Source of the DNA: Desulfovibrionaceae bacterium UBA3823
GTDB lineage: Bacteria; Desulfobacterota; Desulfovibrionia; Desulfovibrionales; Desulfovibrionaceae
Length of the DNA: 64,000 nt
Reading direction: 5' to 3'
Assembly: GCA_002369295.1 (NCBI GenBank)
Contig: DFDR01000154.1
Location: forward strand, 25,710-89,709
Notes under the pieces: model-generated
Told to the model about the DNA's origin: nothing
The model's input: the letters and a program-made list of their open reading frames with translations, nothing else
The model's database searches: none
Made by a program: the position numbers and the translations under genes
Shown here: positions 42,723 to 51,058 of the stretch, in pieces
Numbering within the stretch: position 1 is the stretch's first letter
How the letters are laid out: the number at the start of each line of letters is the position of its first letter

Positions 42723-44438
42723 CTACTCGTCGTCTTCGTCGCGGGGCGTCAGCTGGGCCTGGGCATTGGTGCGGATGCGGCGGCGCTCCTTGGGCTGGGG
42801 CTGGACTTCCGGCTTGCGGATCTGAGGCTCGGGCAGGGCGTTGTAGAGTGCCCAGAAGCCGGGATAGAGCGTGGTGAGTATGCCCGGGTTGTTCAGGCGG
42901 AAGCCGTGATGCGGCTCGGGGCGGGCGCAGGCGCACACGGCGAGGGCGCAGGCCCAGGCCGCCGAGGGGGCCGGCCAGACCTGGTGAATGGTCACGTACT
43001 CCTCGCGCTCGCCGCCTTCGCCGTCCTCGCGCTTGAGCGCAACGGGCTTGGCCCAGACGACGGCGCCATCCTCCTCGACCTCGAGGCCGCAGGCGCGGGC
43101 AAAGGCCTCTGCTTCGGCAAAGCGCTCGCTGCCGGGCTCGTAGCCCTGCGGCATTCTGGCCTGCTTCTTCCTCAGGGCGCAGAGGCAGGTGAGCGCCATG
43201 GCAAGCGGCAGCCATTCCCCAGGCAGAGCTTCGGGCAGCTCGAGGCCGGCTTCGGGAATCGAAACCTCCGCGCCGCATTCGATGCTGGCTGAGTCGGAGC
43301 CGGCGCTGAACGGGACGCCCGCCTGCCTGAAGAGATCCCTGGCGGCCTCGGCTTCAGGGGAGCTGGGCCATTGGCCGGCGAGGCGGACTCTGCCCGAGAG
43401 GGCGGGCGCCAGCGCCAGCAGGAAGACGGCCAGCTCCGGCTCCATGGCGAGCTTGGGCTCGCGGGGGAGGGCGATCTTCGACGGCGTTATGTGAAGATTT
43501 TCACAATTGCCTTCCACGCTGGCGCCGCAGGCTGCCAGCAGGGGCAGGATGCGCGCCTCGATGCGGGCGCTGTCCGGATGGGATCCGAAGCGGAAGGCGA
43601 CGGGCTTTTCGTAGAAGGGAGCGGCAAGGAGCATGCCTTCGATGAACTCGCCAGGCACGGCGTCGGGGAAGTCGATGGCGTCGGGGAGCAGGCCCGAGCT
43701 TTCGATGCGCACGGGCAGTCCTTCGCCCTTGGGGATGACGTGCACGAGGCGCGCGCCGAGCTGGGGAACGAAGGAGACGACGGCATCGAGGCCTTCCATG
43801 CGCATCTGGCTGTCGCCCGAGAACTTGGCGTGGCTGGGGCGTCCCAGGTAGTGGCCGAGGGCGAGGTAGAAGTTGAAGGCGGAGGCGCCGGAGTAGATGA
43901 CCTTGTCGGGCGTTCCGCAGGGAGCGGCAGGCAGGGCCTCCACTGCGTCGCCGCTGCGGATGATGGAGGCGCCCATCTGGTTGAACATCTTGAGGCAGTC
44001 GTAGATGGCATCGTTCATCAGCGAGCTGGCAAGCTTCACGGGCTGCCCCGAGGCCGCGGCCAGGGAGATCCATGCCCGGGTGGCCCGGCAGGAGGCGGGG
44101 GCCTCCATGTCGATCTTCACGGGCTGCTGGGCGGGCGCAAGGTTGAAGGCCTCCCGGCGCTGCTCGCCGTCCTCGCCCGGCTTCGGAAGGAAGGTGACCT
44201 CCTGCATGAGGGAGAAGAAAAGGCCGGAGAGCTTGGGATCGTTGCTGACCTTCGCGACGGCGCTTTCCCAGGCTTCGCGGATCTGCTTCTCCTCGCGGTT
44301 GTCAAGATGGCCCTTGGGGCCGGCCATGCGCTTGAGCATGTTGTGGCGGCGCATGACGAGCCTGAGTATGTCCCGGTCCATCTCGCACACGGTCTCGCGC
44401 AGCGGGCGGCGGGGTCTGTCCTGATAGGCATCGCGCAT
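42723..44438 (-). CDS. Chorismate mutase-like / EPSP synthase-like fusion, catalytic motifs atypical
   Basis: A 571-residue protein. Residues about 10-95 look like an AroQ-type chorismate mutase helix bundle (LRETVCEMDRDILRLVMRRH, with Arg and Lys where the active site expects them, then NREEKQIREAWE). Residues about 105-535 align in layout with EPSP synthase (AroA): KIDMEAPASCRATRAWISLA in place of the GDKSISHRAL motif, SGDSQMRMEGLDAV for the GD-S-x-RPM segment, PGEFIEGMLLAAPFYE where SSQ-x-x-x-LLLAAP is usual, and GILTTLYPGFWALYNAL at the end. The catalytic Lys, the SSQ serines and the KESDR motif are absent. It may be a highly divergent enzyme or a regulatory pseudoenzyme. The C-terminal 40 residues are charged and low complexity. 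Confidence 0.65.
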   Translation of the reverse strand: MRDAYQDRPRRPLRETVCEMDRDILRLVMRRHNMLKRMAGPKGHLDNREEKQIREAWESAVAKVSNDPKLSGLFFSLMQEVTFLPKPGEDGEQRREAFNLAPAQQPVKIDMEAPASCRATRAWISLAAASGQPVKLASSLMNDAIYDCLKMFNQMGASIIRSGDAVEALPAAPCGTPDKVIYSGASAFNFYLALGHYLGRPSHAKFSGDSQMRMEGLDAVVSFVPQLGARLVHVIPKGEGLPVRIESSGLLPDAIDFPDAVPGEFIEGMLLAAPFYEKPVAFRFGSHPDSARIEARILPLLAACGASVEGNCENLHITPSKIALPREPKLAMEPELAVFLLALAPALSGRVRLAGQWPSSPEAEAARDLFRQAGVPFSAGSDSASIECGAEVSIPEAGLELPEALPGEWLPLAMALTCLCALRKKQARMPQGYEPGSERFAEAEAFARACGLEVEEDGAVVWAKPVALKREDGEGGEREEYVTIHQVWPAPSAAWACALAVCACARPEPHHGFRLNNPGILTTLYPGFWALYNALPEPQIRKPEVQPQPKERRRIRTNAQAQLTPRDEDDE

Positions 44439-44619
44439 CAGTATTGCTTCCTTATGAAATTGCTGGATGGGGAGGTGCGGGCAAGGGGGCGGAAGGATGG
44501 AAAGCCCTGAAGGAAACTGCCCGTGTTTTCAGTGTGTTGAGAAAGAATGCCACCAGAGGCGACGCATGGTGAATACTATAGGAGACCCCATCCTTGCAAG
44601 GCAGATGCAGAAGGCGAGC

Positions 44620-44637
44620 TTGTGAAAAAAATAATTA
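44620..44637. promoter_or_regulatory. Candidate Rex-like half-palindrome
   Basis: TTGTGAAAAAAATAATTA matches the left half of the TTGTGAA-N4-TTCACAA redox-repressor consensus fully (7 of 7) but the right half poorly (3 of 7). Weak by itself; listed because a better site lies about 120 bases downstream. Confidence 0.2.
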
Positions 44638-44718
44638 TCTCGAGCGCAAACTGGCTTGACTCTAGGCTGGAATGCTGGAAGCACCCTCCTGCGGCCCGCA
44701 AAAGATGGCGAGGCGGGG

Positions 44719-44747
44719 TTGACTCAGTGCCAATAGCTTGTTACGAA
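44719..44747 (+). promoter_or_regulatory. Candidate promoter of the aprBA-qmo operon
   Basis: TTGACT at 44719-44724 (five of six) and TACGAA at 44742-44747 (three of six) with a 17-base spacer. It would give a leader of about 155 bases before aprB. The -10 box overlaps a Rex-like dyad. Confidence 0.35.
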
Positions 44748-44755
44748 ATTCACCA
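44738..44755. promoter_or_regulatory. Candidate Rex operator overlapping the apr promoter
   Basis: TTGTTACGAAATTCACCA matches 11 of 14 fixed positions of TTGTGAA-N4-TTCACAA. Rex senses NADH/NAD+ and is known to control sulfate-reduction genes in Desulfovibrio. The site covers the -10 box of the candidate promoter, as expected for a repressor. Confidence 0.35.
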
Positions 44756-44907
44756 GCGGAGAAGAAACTTCTTCTTTTTCCGCCTTGCCTTGGCACCAAC
44801 CGCTTTCCTTTTTTCGGGGAAGCTTTTATGTTAATGCGGATAGCCGGGCAGCGAAGCGCTGTTTTCGACCGGCTTCCAAATCAACCTTTTTAGAGCTGGA
44901 GGAACGT

Positions 44908-45381
44908 ATGCCTACGTTTGTTGATCCGTCCAAATGCGACGGTTGCAAGGGCGGCGAAAAGACGGCCTGCATGTACATCTGCCCCAACGATCTGATGATC
45001 CTGGATCCGGATGCCATGAGAGCCTACAACCAGGAACCCGACGCCTGCTGGGAATGCTATTCCTGCGTGAAAATCTGCCCTCAGGGCGCCATCACCGCCC
45101 GCCCCTACGCTGACTTCGCTCCCATGGGTGGCACCTGTATTCCTATGCGTTCTGCGGACTCCATCATGTGGACCGTCAACTTCCGCGATGGCAGCACCAA
45201 ACGCTTCAAGTTCCCCATCCGCACTACTCCTGAAGGCTCCATCAAACCCTTCGAGGGTTGGGACGACAAGGGCGATCTGGACAACGAGCTTCTCTACACC
45301 GAGAAGGAACTCGCGAAGCCCCAGGCTGTGCTCGGCAAGAAGTTCGAAGTGGCTGAAGCCGACAAGTCCGCTACCTTCTAG
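44908..45381 (+). CDS. aprB: Adenylylsulfate reductase beta subunit AprB
   Basis: A 157-residue iron-sulfur subunit of APS reductase, the enzyme that reduces adenosine-5'-phosphosulfate to sulfite and AMP in dissimilatory sulfate reduction. Two [4Fe-4S] clusters are bound by CDGCKGGEKTACMYICP and CWECYSCVKICP. The C-terminal tail with SADSIMWTVNFRDGS and FKFPIRTTPEGS wraps the alpha subunit in known structures. TGGAGGAAC lies 5 bases before the ATG. First gene of the apr-qmo block, 54 bases before aprA. Codons favour GCT and CTC-type high-expression choices. Confidence 0.97.
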   Translation: MPTFVDPSKCDGCKGGEKTACMYICPNDLMILDPDAMRAYNQEPDACWECYSCVKICPQGAITARPYADFAPMGGTCIPMRSADSIMWTVNFRDGSTKRFKFPIRTTPEGSIKPFEGWDDKGDLDNELLYTEKELAKPQAVLGKKFEVAEADKSATF

Positions 45382-45435
45382 TTCGGTCCTAGCGTACCAA
45401 CTGTATTGTTTGAAGAACAATAGGAGTAACTCATC

Positions 45436-47424
45436 ATGCCTATGATCCCTGTTAAGGAAGCGCCTCGCGGCGTTGCCATTGCTGAGCCCACCATCCAGGA
45501 ACATGACGTTGACCTGCTCATCGTTGGCGGTGGCATGGGTGCCACCGGCGCCGCTGTTGAGGCTGTGCGCTGGGGCGATCCGCTCGGCCAGAAGATCCTC
45601 CTCGTGGACAAAGCCGCCCTCGAGCGTTCCGGTGCCGTGGCCCAGGGCCTGTCCGCCATCAACACCTTCCTCGAAAACAACACCGCTGACGACTACGTCC
45701 GCATGGTCCGCACCGACCTCATGGGCCTGGTCCGCGAAGACCTCATCTTCGACGTAGGCCGCCACGTTGACGACTCCGTCAAACTGTTCCAGGACTGGGG
45801 CCTTCCCATCTGGGCTAAATCCGACGACGGCCACAACCTGAACGGCCAGCAGGCCAAGGACCAGGGCAAGACCCTCCGCAACGGCGCCTCCCCCGTCCGT
45901 TCCGGCCGCTGGCAGATCATGATCAACGGCGAGTCCTACAAATGCATCGTCGCTGAGGCCGCCAAGAACGCCCTCGGCGAGGATCGCCTCCTCGAGCGCT
46001 GCTTCGTCGTGAAGCTGCTCCTCGACAAGAACACCCCCAACCGCATCGCCGGTGCCGTGGGCTTCTCCACCCGTGAGAACAAAGTCCACATCTTCCGCAC
46101 CAACGCGATGATCGTGTGCTGCGGCGGCGCCGTCAACATCTACCGCCCCCGCTCCACCGGTGAAGGCATGGGCCGCGCCTGGTATCCCGTGTGGAACGCC
46201 GGCTCCACCTACACGATGTGTGCCCAGGTTGGCGCCGAAATGACCATGATGGAAAACCGCTTCGTGCCCGCCCGCTTCAAGGACGGCTACGGCCCGGTCG
46301 GCGCCTGGTTCCTGCTCTTCAAGGCGAAAGCCACCAACGCGAAGGGCGAAGACTACTGCGTGACCAACAAGGCCATGCTGAAGCCCTACCAGGATCGCGG
46401 CTACGCGACCGGTAAGGTTGTCCCCACCTGCCTCCGCAACCACATGCAGCTTCGTGAAATGCGCGAAGGCCGCGGCCCCATCTACATGGACACCAAGACC
46501 GCCCTTCTGAACACCTTCGCCACCCTGAACGAAGAAGAGCAGAAAGACCTCGAGTCCGAAGCTTGGGAAGACTTCCTCGACATGTGCGTTGGCCAGGCCA
46601 ACCTGTGGGCTGCCACCAACACCGCCCCTGAAAACCGCGGTTCCGAAATCATGCCGACCGAGCCCTACCTCCTCGGCTCCCACTCCGGCTGCTGCGGCAT
46701 CTGGGCTTCCGGTCCTGACGAAGACTGGGTCCCGGACGAATACAAAATCAAAGCTGCCAACGGCAAGGTCTACAACCGCATGACCACCGTCGACGGCCTC
46801 TTCACCTGCGCTGACGGCGTGGGCGCTTCCGGCCACAAGTTCTCCTCCGGCTCTCACGTTGAAGGCCGTATGGCTGCCAAGGCCGCCGTCCGCTACGTGC
46901 GCGACCATGCCGACTTCAAGCCCGAGCTCGACGCCGATCCCGAAGCTCTGAAGAAGGAAATCTACCAGCCTTACTACACCTACCAGGAGTTCAAGGACGC
47001 CTCCACCGACTGCGTCGTGAACCCCAACTTCATCTCGCCCCGCAACTTCATGATGCGCCTCATCAAGTGCACCGATGAATACGGCGCCGGCGTTTCCACC
47101 TACTACATGACCTCCAAGGCCAGCCTTGACACCGGCTTCTTCCTCCTCGGCATGCTCGAGGAAGACTCCAAGAAGCTGGCTGCCCGCGACCTCCATGAAC
47201 TGCTCCGCTGCTGGGAGAACTACCATCGTCTGTGGACCGTGCGCCTGCACATGCAGCACATCGCGTTCCGCGAAGAGACCCGTTACCCCGGCTTCTACTA
47301 TCGCGCTGACTTCATGGCTCTCGACGACACCAAGTGGAAGTGCTTCGTCAACTCCCGTTTCGACCCCAAGACCGGCGAAACCAAGGTGTTCAAGAAGGCT
47401 TACTATCAGATCATCCCTGACTAG
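45436..47424 (+). CDS. aprA: Adenylylsulfate reductase alpha subunit AprA
   Basis: A 662-residue FAD subunit carrying the catalytic site of APS reductase. The dinucleotide-binding start DLLIVGGGMGATGAA is near residue 28, followed by KAALERSGAVAQGLSAIN. SGCCGIWASGPDEDW and the C-terminal HLHMQHIAF-like region (RLHMQHIAFREETRYPG) are highly family-specific. Length is standard. TAGGAG lies 10 bases before the ATG. A hairpin with a T-run follows the stop, before qmoA. Confidence 0.97.
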   Translation: MPMIPVKEAPRGVAIAEPTIQEHDVDLLIVGGGMGATGAAVEAVRWGDPLGQKILLVDKAALERSGAVAQGLSAINTFLENNTADDYVRMVRTDLMGLVREDLIFDVGRHVDDSVKLFQDWGLPIWAKSDDGHNLNGQQAKDQGKTLRNGASPVRSGRWQIMINGESYKCIVAEAAKNALGEDRLLERCFVVKLLLDKNTPNRIAGAVGFSTRENKVHIFRTNAMIVCCGGAVNIYRPRSTGEGMGRAWYPVWNAGSTYTMCAQVGAEMTMMENRFVPARFKDGYGPVGAWFLLFKAKATNAKGEDYCVTNKAMLKPYQDRGYATGKVVPTCLRNHMQLREMREGRGPIYMDTKTALLNTFATLNEEEQKDLESEAWEDFLDMCVGQANLWAATNTAPENRGSEIMPTEPYLLGSHSGCCGIWASGPDEDWVPDEYKIKAANGKVYNRMTTVDGLFTCADGVGASGHKFSSGSHVEGRMAAKAAVRYVRDHADFKPELDADPEALKKEIYQPYYTYQEFKDASTDCVVNPNFISPRNFMMRLIKCTDEYGAGVSTYYMTSKASLDTGFFLLGMLEEDSKKLAARDLHELLRCWENYHRLWTVRLHMQHIAFREETRYPGFYYRADFMALDDTKWKCFVNSRFDPKTGETKVFKKAYYQIIPD

Positions 47425-47444
47425 TATTCACTGACGGACTTTGA

Positions 47445-47482
47445 GGGGGAGAATCGCCTTTACAGGGGGTTCTCCCCCTTTT
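47445..47482 (+). terminator. Attenuator/terminator between aprA and qmoA
   Basis: GGGGGAGAA at 47445-47453 and TTCTCCCCC at 47470-47478 form a 9-bp stem, followed by TTTTAA. It would end most transcripts after aprBA and leave some read-through into qmoABCD. Confidence 0.7.
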
Positions 47483-47510
47483 AATGCCGAAACGTAGGAG
47501 GATAACCAGG

Positions 47511-48746
47511 ATGTCCAATGCCATTCTCGTCGTCGGTGGCGGCTTTTCAGGCCTGACAGCTGCCATAGAAGCGGCGGAACTGGGGCATGATGTCTATATA
47601 GTCGAGAAAACACCTTTCCTCGGCGGTCGTGTCGCCCAGCTCAACAAATATTTTCCCAAACTCTGCCCCCCCTCCTGCGGTTTGGAAATTCAGTTCCAGC
47701 GCATCAGGAATAATCCCCGCATCAAATTTTTCACACTTGCTCAGGTTACGGCTCTCTCCGGTACCAAGGGAGACTATGCTGTCCAGGTGACTGTCCAGCC
47801 GCGCTACACGGCTCCGCACAATGCCGACCTCGGCCTTTTCGCCTCTGCCCTCGAAGGCGAGACCGCCAATGAGTTCGATTTTGGGTTGTCCAAGCGCAAG
47901 GCTCTCTACAAGTCCATGCCGTTTGCCTTCCCTGCCCGCTACGTACTGGATCCCAAATCGCTCACTGCCGCCGACGCCGCCAAGCTCGCCGGCTGCAAGT
48001 TCGTGAACCTCAACGAGGAGCCCAAAACCATTGAGCTCAAGGTTGGCGCCATCGTTGTTGCCACGGGCTGGAAGCCCTACGACGTCACCCGGCTCGCCAA
48101 TCTTGGCGCAGGCCAGCTCAAGAACGTCGTGAGCAACATGCAGTTCGAGCGCCTCGCCTCGCCCTTCGGCCCCACGGGCGGCAAGATCGTCCGTCCCTCC
48201 GACGGCGTCGCCCCCAGGAATGTCTGCTTCGTGCAGTGTGCCGGCTCCCGCGACCAGAACCACCTCAACTACTGCTCCTACATCTGCTGTATGGCATCCA
48301 TCAAGCAGAGCCTCTACCTTGCCGAGCAGCTGCCCGATGCACACGCCGACGTCTACTACATCGACCTGCGCACGCCCGGCCGCTACGTGAACGTGCTCGA
48401 CAGGTGCAAGGCGACCGGCAAGGTCTCCTTCGTCAAGGGTAAAGTTGCCAATCTGGAGCAGGCTGAAGGCGACAAGGTCACCGTGCAGGTTGAAGACGCC
48501 ATCCGCGGCGAAAAGCTCACCCTCACCTACGACCTGGTTGTTCTTGCCACCGGCATGCAACCGACCCTGTCCGAGGACAAGCTCCCCCTGCCTCTCCCGC
48601 TCGACGACGACGGTTTCGTCACTGGCGGCGAGGAAGCGGGTATCTTTGCTGCCGGCTGTGCCGTCATGCCGCTTGACGTGACGCGTTCCGCACAGACCGG
48701 TACCGCTGCCGCCCTCAAGGCGGTACAGGCTGTGAAAGGGAGGTAG
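47511..48746 (+). CDS. qmoA: Quinone-interacting membrane-bound oxidoreductase subunit QmoA
   Basis: A 411-residue HdrA-like FAD protein of the Qmo complex that passes electrons from menaquinol to AprBA. The FAD site is LVVGGGFSGLTAAIEAAELG at residues about 6-25. Cys-containing HdrA-like segments KLCPPSCGLEIQF and FVQCAGSRDQNHLNYCSYIC are present, but no ferredoxin-type cluster motif. The start at 47511 follows TAGGAGGATAACCAGG. qmoB starts 5 bases after its stop. Confidence 0.96.
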   Translation: MSNAILVVGGGFSGLTAAIEAAELGHDVYIVEKTPFLGGRVAQLNKYFPKLCPPSCGLEIQFQRIRNNPRIKFFTLAQVTALSGTKGDYAVQVTVQPRYTAPHNADLGLFASALEGETANEFDFGLSKRKALYKSMPFAFPARYVLDPKSLTAADAAKLAGCKFVNLNEEPKTIELKVGAIVVATGWKPYDVTRLANLGAGQLKNVVSNMQFERLASPFGPTGGKIVRPSDGVAPRNVCFVQCAGSRDQNHLNYCSYICCMASIKQSLYLAEQLPDAHADVYYIDLRTPGRYVNVLDRCKATGKVSFVKGKVANLEQAEGDKVTVQVEDAIRGEKLTLTYDLVVLATGMQPTLSEDKLPLPLPLDDDGFVTGGEEAGIFAAGCAVMPLDVTRSAQTGTAAALKAVQAVKGR

Positions 48747-48751
48747 TCAGC

Positions 48752-51046
48752 ATGGCCACAAAGATCGGCGTTTATTTTGACGCTTCCAACATTGGCGGCG
48801 GCCTCGACGTCGAGGCCCTGGCCGCCGGCGTGACAGCCAAATGGGGTTCCTTCACCGCCGTGGTGAAGGTTTTTCCCGTTCTTGCGGACAAATACGAGGA
48901 GATCAGCGCTGACATCGAAGCCCAGCAGCTTGACGGCGTCCTGATGTGCGGCGCCAGCCCCCGCGCTGATTCCGTCTCCTACCGCTTCCCCGTCTATACC
49001 GAGACCGTGAACCTTCGCGAGCAGTGCGTGCTCTCCTTCCAGGACGAGAAGGGCAACCCCCTCAGGGCCGGCCAGCCCGCTCCCGCGCTTCTGGTCCAGA
49101 TTGCCACCGACTACATCAACATGGGCGTCATGAAGATGCAGAAAGGCAATCTGCCTGACTCCGCGGCTCTGGAGAACGGCGGCACCAAGCGCGTTCTGGT
49201 CGTCGGCGGCGGCTACACCGGCCTCAATGCTGCCCTCGAAGCCGCAAGGAGCGGCTACGAGGTCGTGCTCGCCGAAAAGACCGGCACCCTCGGCGGCGCT
49301 GCCAACAACATCCCCACCGGCTCTCCGCTCCACGCTCCCTGGGAAGACAAGGAACCCACCAACGTTGCCCAGCTCGTGAGCGCCGTCAATGCCGAGCGCG
49401 CCATCACCGTGAAGCTTGAGACCACTGTTGCCAAGCTCGCCGGCCAGCCCGGCGACTACGTCTGCACTCTCGCCACCCCCAAGGGCGAAGAGGAAGTGCA
49501 GATCGGCGCCGCGGTCGTTGCCACCGGCTGGGTGCCGCTAGACGACAAGTATCTCGCCCCAATGGGCCTCGGTTCCTCGCCCAAGATCGTGACCGCCGCC
49601 GAGTTCGGCAAGCTGCTGGTCGCCGGCAAGGTGAATGCCAAGCGCATCGCCTTCGTCCTCGATACCACCTTGGCCGAAGAGGAGATCAAAAAGCAGGTTG
49701 CCGAAGCAGAAGCCGCGGCCAAAGCCGCCGCCGAAGCAGCTGCAGCCGAAGCTCCCGCCGCGCCCGCCGAAGAAGAGGGCGAGAAGGTCTTCGTCAAGGA
49801 AGACCTCGAGTGCATCGACCATCTGCGCTACTCCAACGTGGTCAACTCCGTCGGCATGCTCCGCCTTGCCAACACGGTGTGCGAGCAGACTGGCGACGAA
49901 GCCCAGTGCTACGTCATCTACAAGCACATGACCATGCCCGGCATCTTCGAGCGCTTCTACAAGAAGATGCAGGACCGCCTTGGCCTCATGCTGACCAAGG
50001 CCGACGTCACCGGCATCCGCGAAGAGGGCGGCGCGATGGTCGTCTCCTGCGCCAACACGCTGCTCGGCATGGACTTCGACCTCGAGTGCGACATGGTCGT
50101 CCTGCCCACCGGCCTCGTGCCCGTGACCGCCAAGGAAGCCGTCATGCAGTTCCAGTACCGTCAGGGCCCGGACTTCCCGGACCTCAACCTCTTCGACGGC
50201 TACCTGGATTCCAACTACATCTGCTTCCCCTACGAGACCCGCCGCACCGGCGTCTACGCCGCCGGATGCGTGCGCCAGCCCCTGACGCTGGACGCCTGCG
50301 TGCAGGATGCCCGCGGCGCCGTGCTCAAAGCCATCCAGTGCATCGAGTGCGCCGGCCATGGCGTGGCGGTTCATCCCCGCTCCGGCGACGCCACCTACCC
50401 GGTGTTCAATTTCGTCCGCTGCACCCAGTGCAAGCGCTGCACGGAAGAATGCCCCTTCGGCGCGCTCGACGACGACGAAAAGGGCACGCCCAAGCCGAAT
50501 CCGGGCCGCTGCCGCCGCTGCGGCACCTGCTTCGGTGCCTGCCCTGAACGCGTCATCTCCTTCGCCAACTACAACATCGATCAGATTGGCTCCATGATCC
50601 GCGAAGTCAACGTTCCCAAGGACTTCAAGAACGAGGGCCCGCGCGTCCTCATCCTGGCCTGCGAGAACGATGCCTATCCGGCGCTGGACATGGCCGCAAT
50701 GCGCGGCAAGACCTGGAGCCCCTATGTGCGCATCATCCCGGTGCGCTGCCTTGGCTCCGTCAACGCAATCTGGATCTCCGATGCCATGAGCAAGGGCTAT
50801 GACGGCGTCATGCTCCTCGGCTGCAAATACGGCGACGACTACCAGTGCCACTTCATCAAGGGTTCCGAGCTTTGCTCCAGGCGTATGCAGAACATCGCCG
50901 AGACCCTCAACCGCCTGGGCGTCGAGCCGCAGCGCGTTGAGCAGTTCGAAGTCGCAATCGACGAATACGACAAGGTTTCCGGCATGATCAACGACTTCGT
51001 CGACCGGATTGTCGCCATGGGTGCCAACCCGTTCAAGGCCATGTAG
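48752..51046 (+). CDS. qmoB: Quinone-interacting membrane-bound oxidoreductase subunit QmoB
   Basis: A 764-residue HdrA-like subunit with an extra MvhD-type C-terminus. A FAD site VLVVGGGYTGLNAALEAARSG is near residue 150. Two [4Fe-4S] motifs, CTQCKRCTEECP and CRRCGTCFGACP, lie near residues 560-600. The C-terminal 150 residues (VLILACENDAYPALDMAAM, VRCLGSVN, LLGCKYGDDYQCHF) are the [2Fe-2S] MvhD-like domain. Between about residues 315 and 350 an Ala/Glu-rich helix (EAEAAAKAAAEAAAAEAP) looks like an inserted linker. It is joined to qmoA and qmoC by short gaps. Confidence 0.96.
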   Translation: MATKIGVYFDASNIGGGLDVEALAAGVTAKWGSFTAVVKVFPVLADKYEEISADIEAQQLDGVLMCGASPRADSVSYRFPVYTETVNLREQCVLSFQDEKGNPLRAGQPAPALLVQIATDYINMGVMKMQKGNLPDSAALENGGTKRVLVVGGGYTGLNAALEAARSGYEVVLAEKTGTLGGAANNIPTGSPLHAPWEDKEPTNVAQLVSAVNAERAITVKLETTVAKLAGQPGDYVCTLATPKGEEEVQIGAAVVATGWVPLDDKYLAPMGLGSSPKIVTAAEFGKLLVAGKVNAKRIAFVLDTTLAEEEIKKQVAEAEAAAKAAAEAAAAEAPAAPAEEEGEKVFVKEDLECIDHLRYSNVVNSVGMLRLANTVCEQTGDEAQCYVIYKHMTMPGIFERFYKKMQDRLGLMLTKADVTGIREEGGAMVVSCANTLLGMDFDLECDMVVLPTGLVPVTAKEAVMQFQYRQGPDFPDLNLFDGYLDSNYICFPYETRRTGVYAAGCVRQPLTLDACVQDARGAVLKAIQCIECAGHGVAVHPRSGDATYPVFNFVRCTQCKRCTEECPFGALDDDEKGTPKPNPGRCRRCGTCFGACPERVISFANYNIDQIGSMIREVNVPKDFKNEGPRVLILACENDAYPALDMAAMRGKTWSPYVRIIPVRCLGSVNAIWISDAMSKGYDGVMLLGCKYGDDYQCHFIKGSELCSRRMQNIAETLNRLGVEPQRVEQFEVAIDEYDKVSGMINDFVDRIVAMGANPFKAM

Positions 51047-51058
51047 GAGGAAGGCAGA

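Larger units (their letters stand above)
44439..44907. other. Long leader/regulatory region upstream of aprBA-qmoABCD
   Basis: No gene is seen in these 469 bases, which are more A/T-rich than the rest of the window. They hold two Rex-like dyads (44620-44637 and 44738-44755), a sigma-70-like pair (44719-44747), and a probable leader hairpin in which GGAAGC (about 44818-44823) can pair with GCTTCC near 44875. A strong TGGAGGAAC ribosome site precedes aprB. Confidence 0.6.

Noticed and set aside
44890-47259. Leftward open frame of about 790 codons over aprBA
   Set aside because: Shadow of the highly biased aprA and aprB codons.
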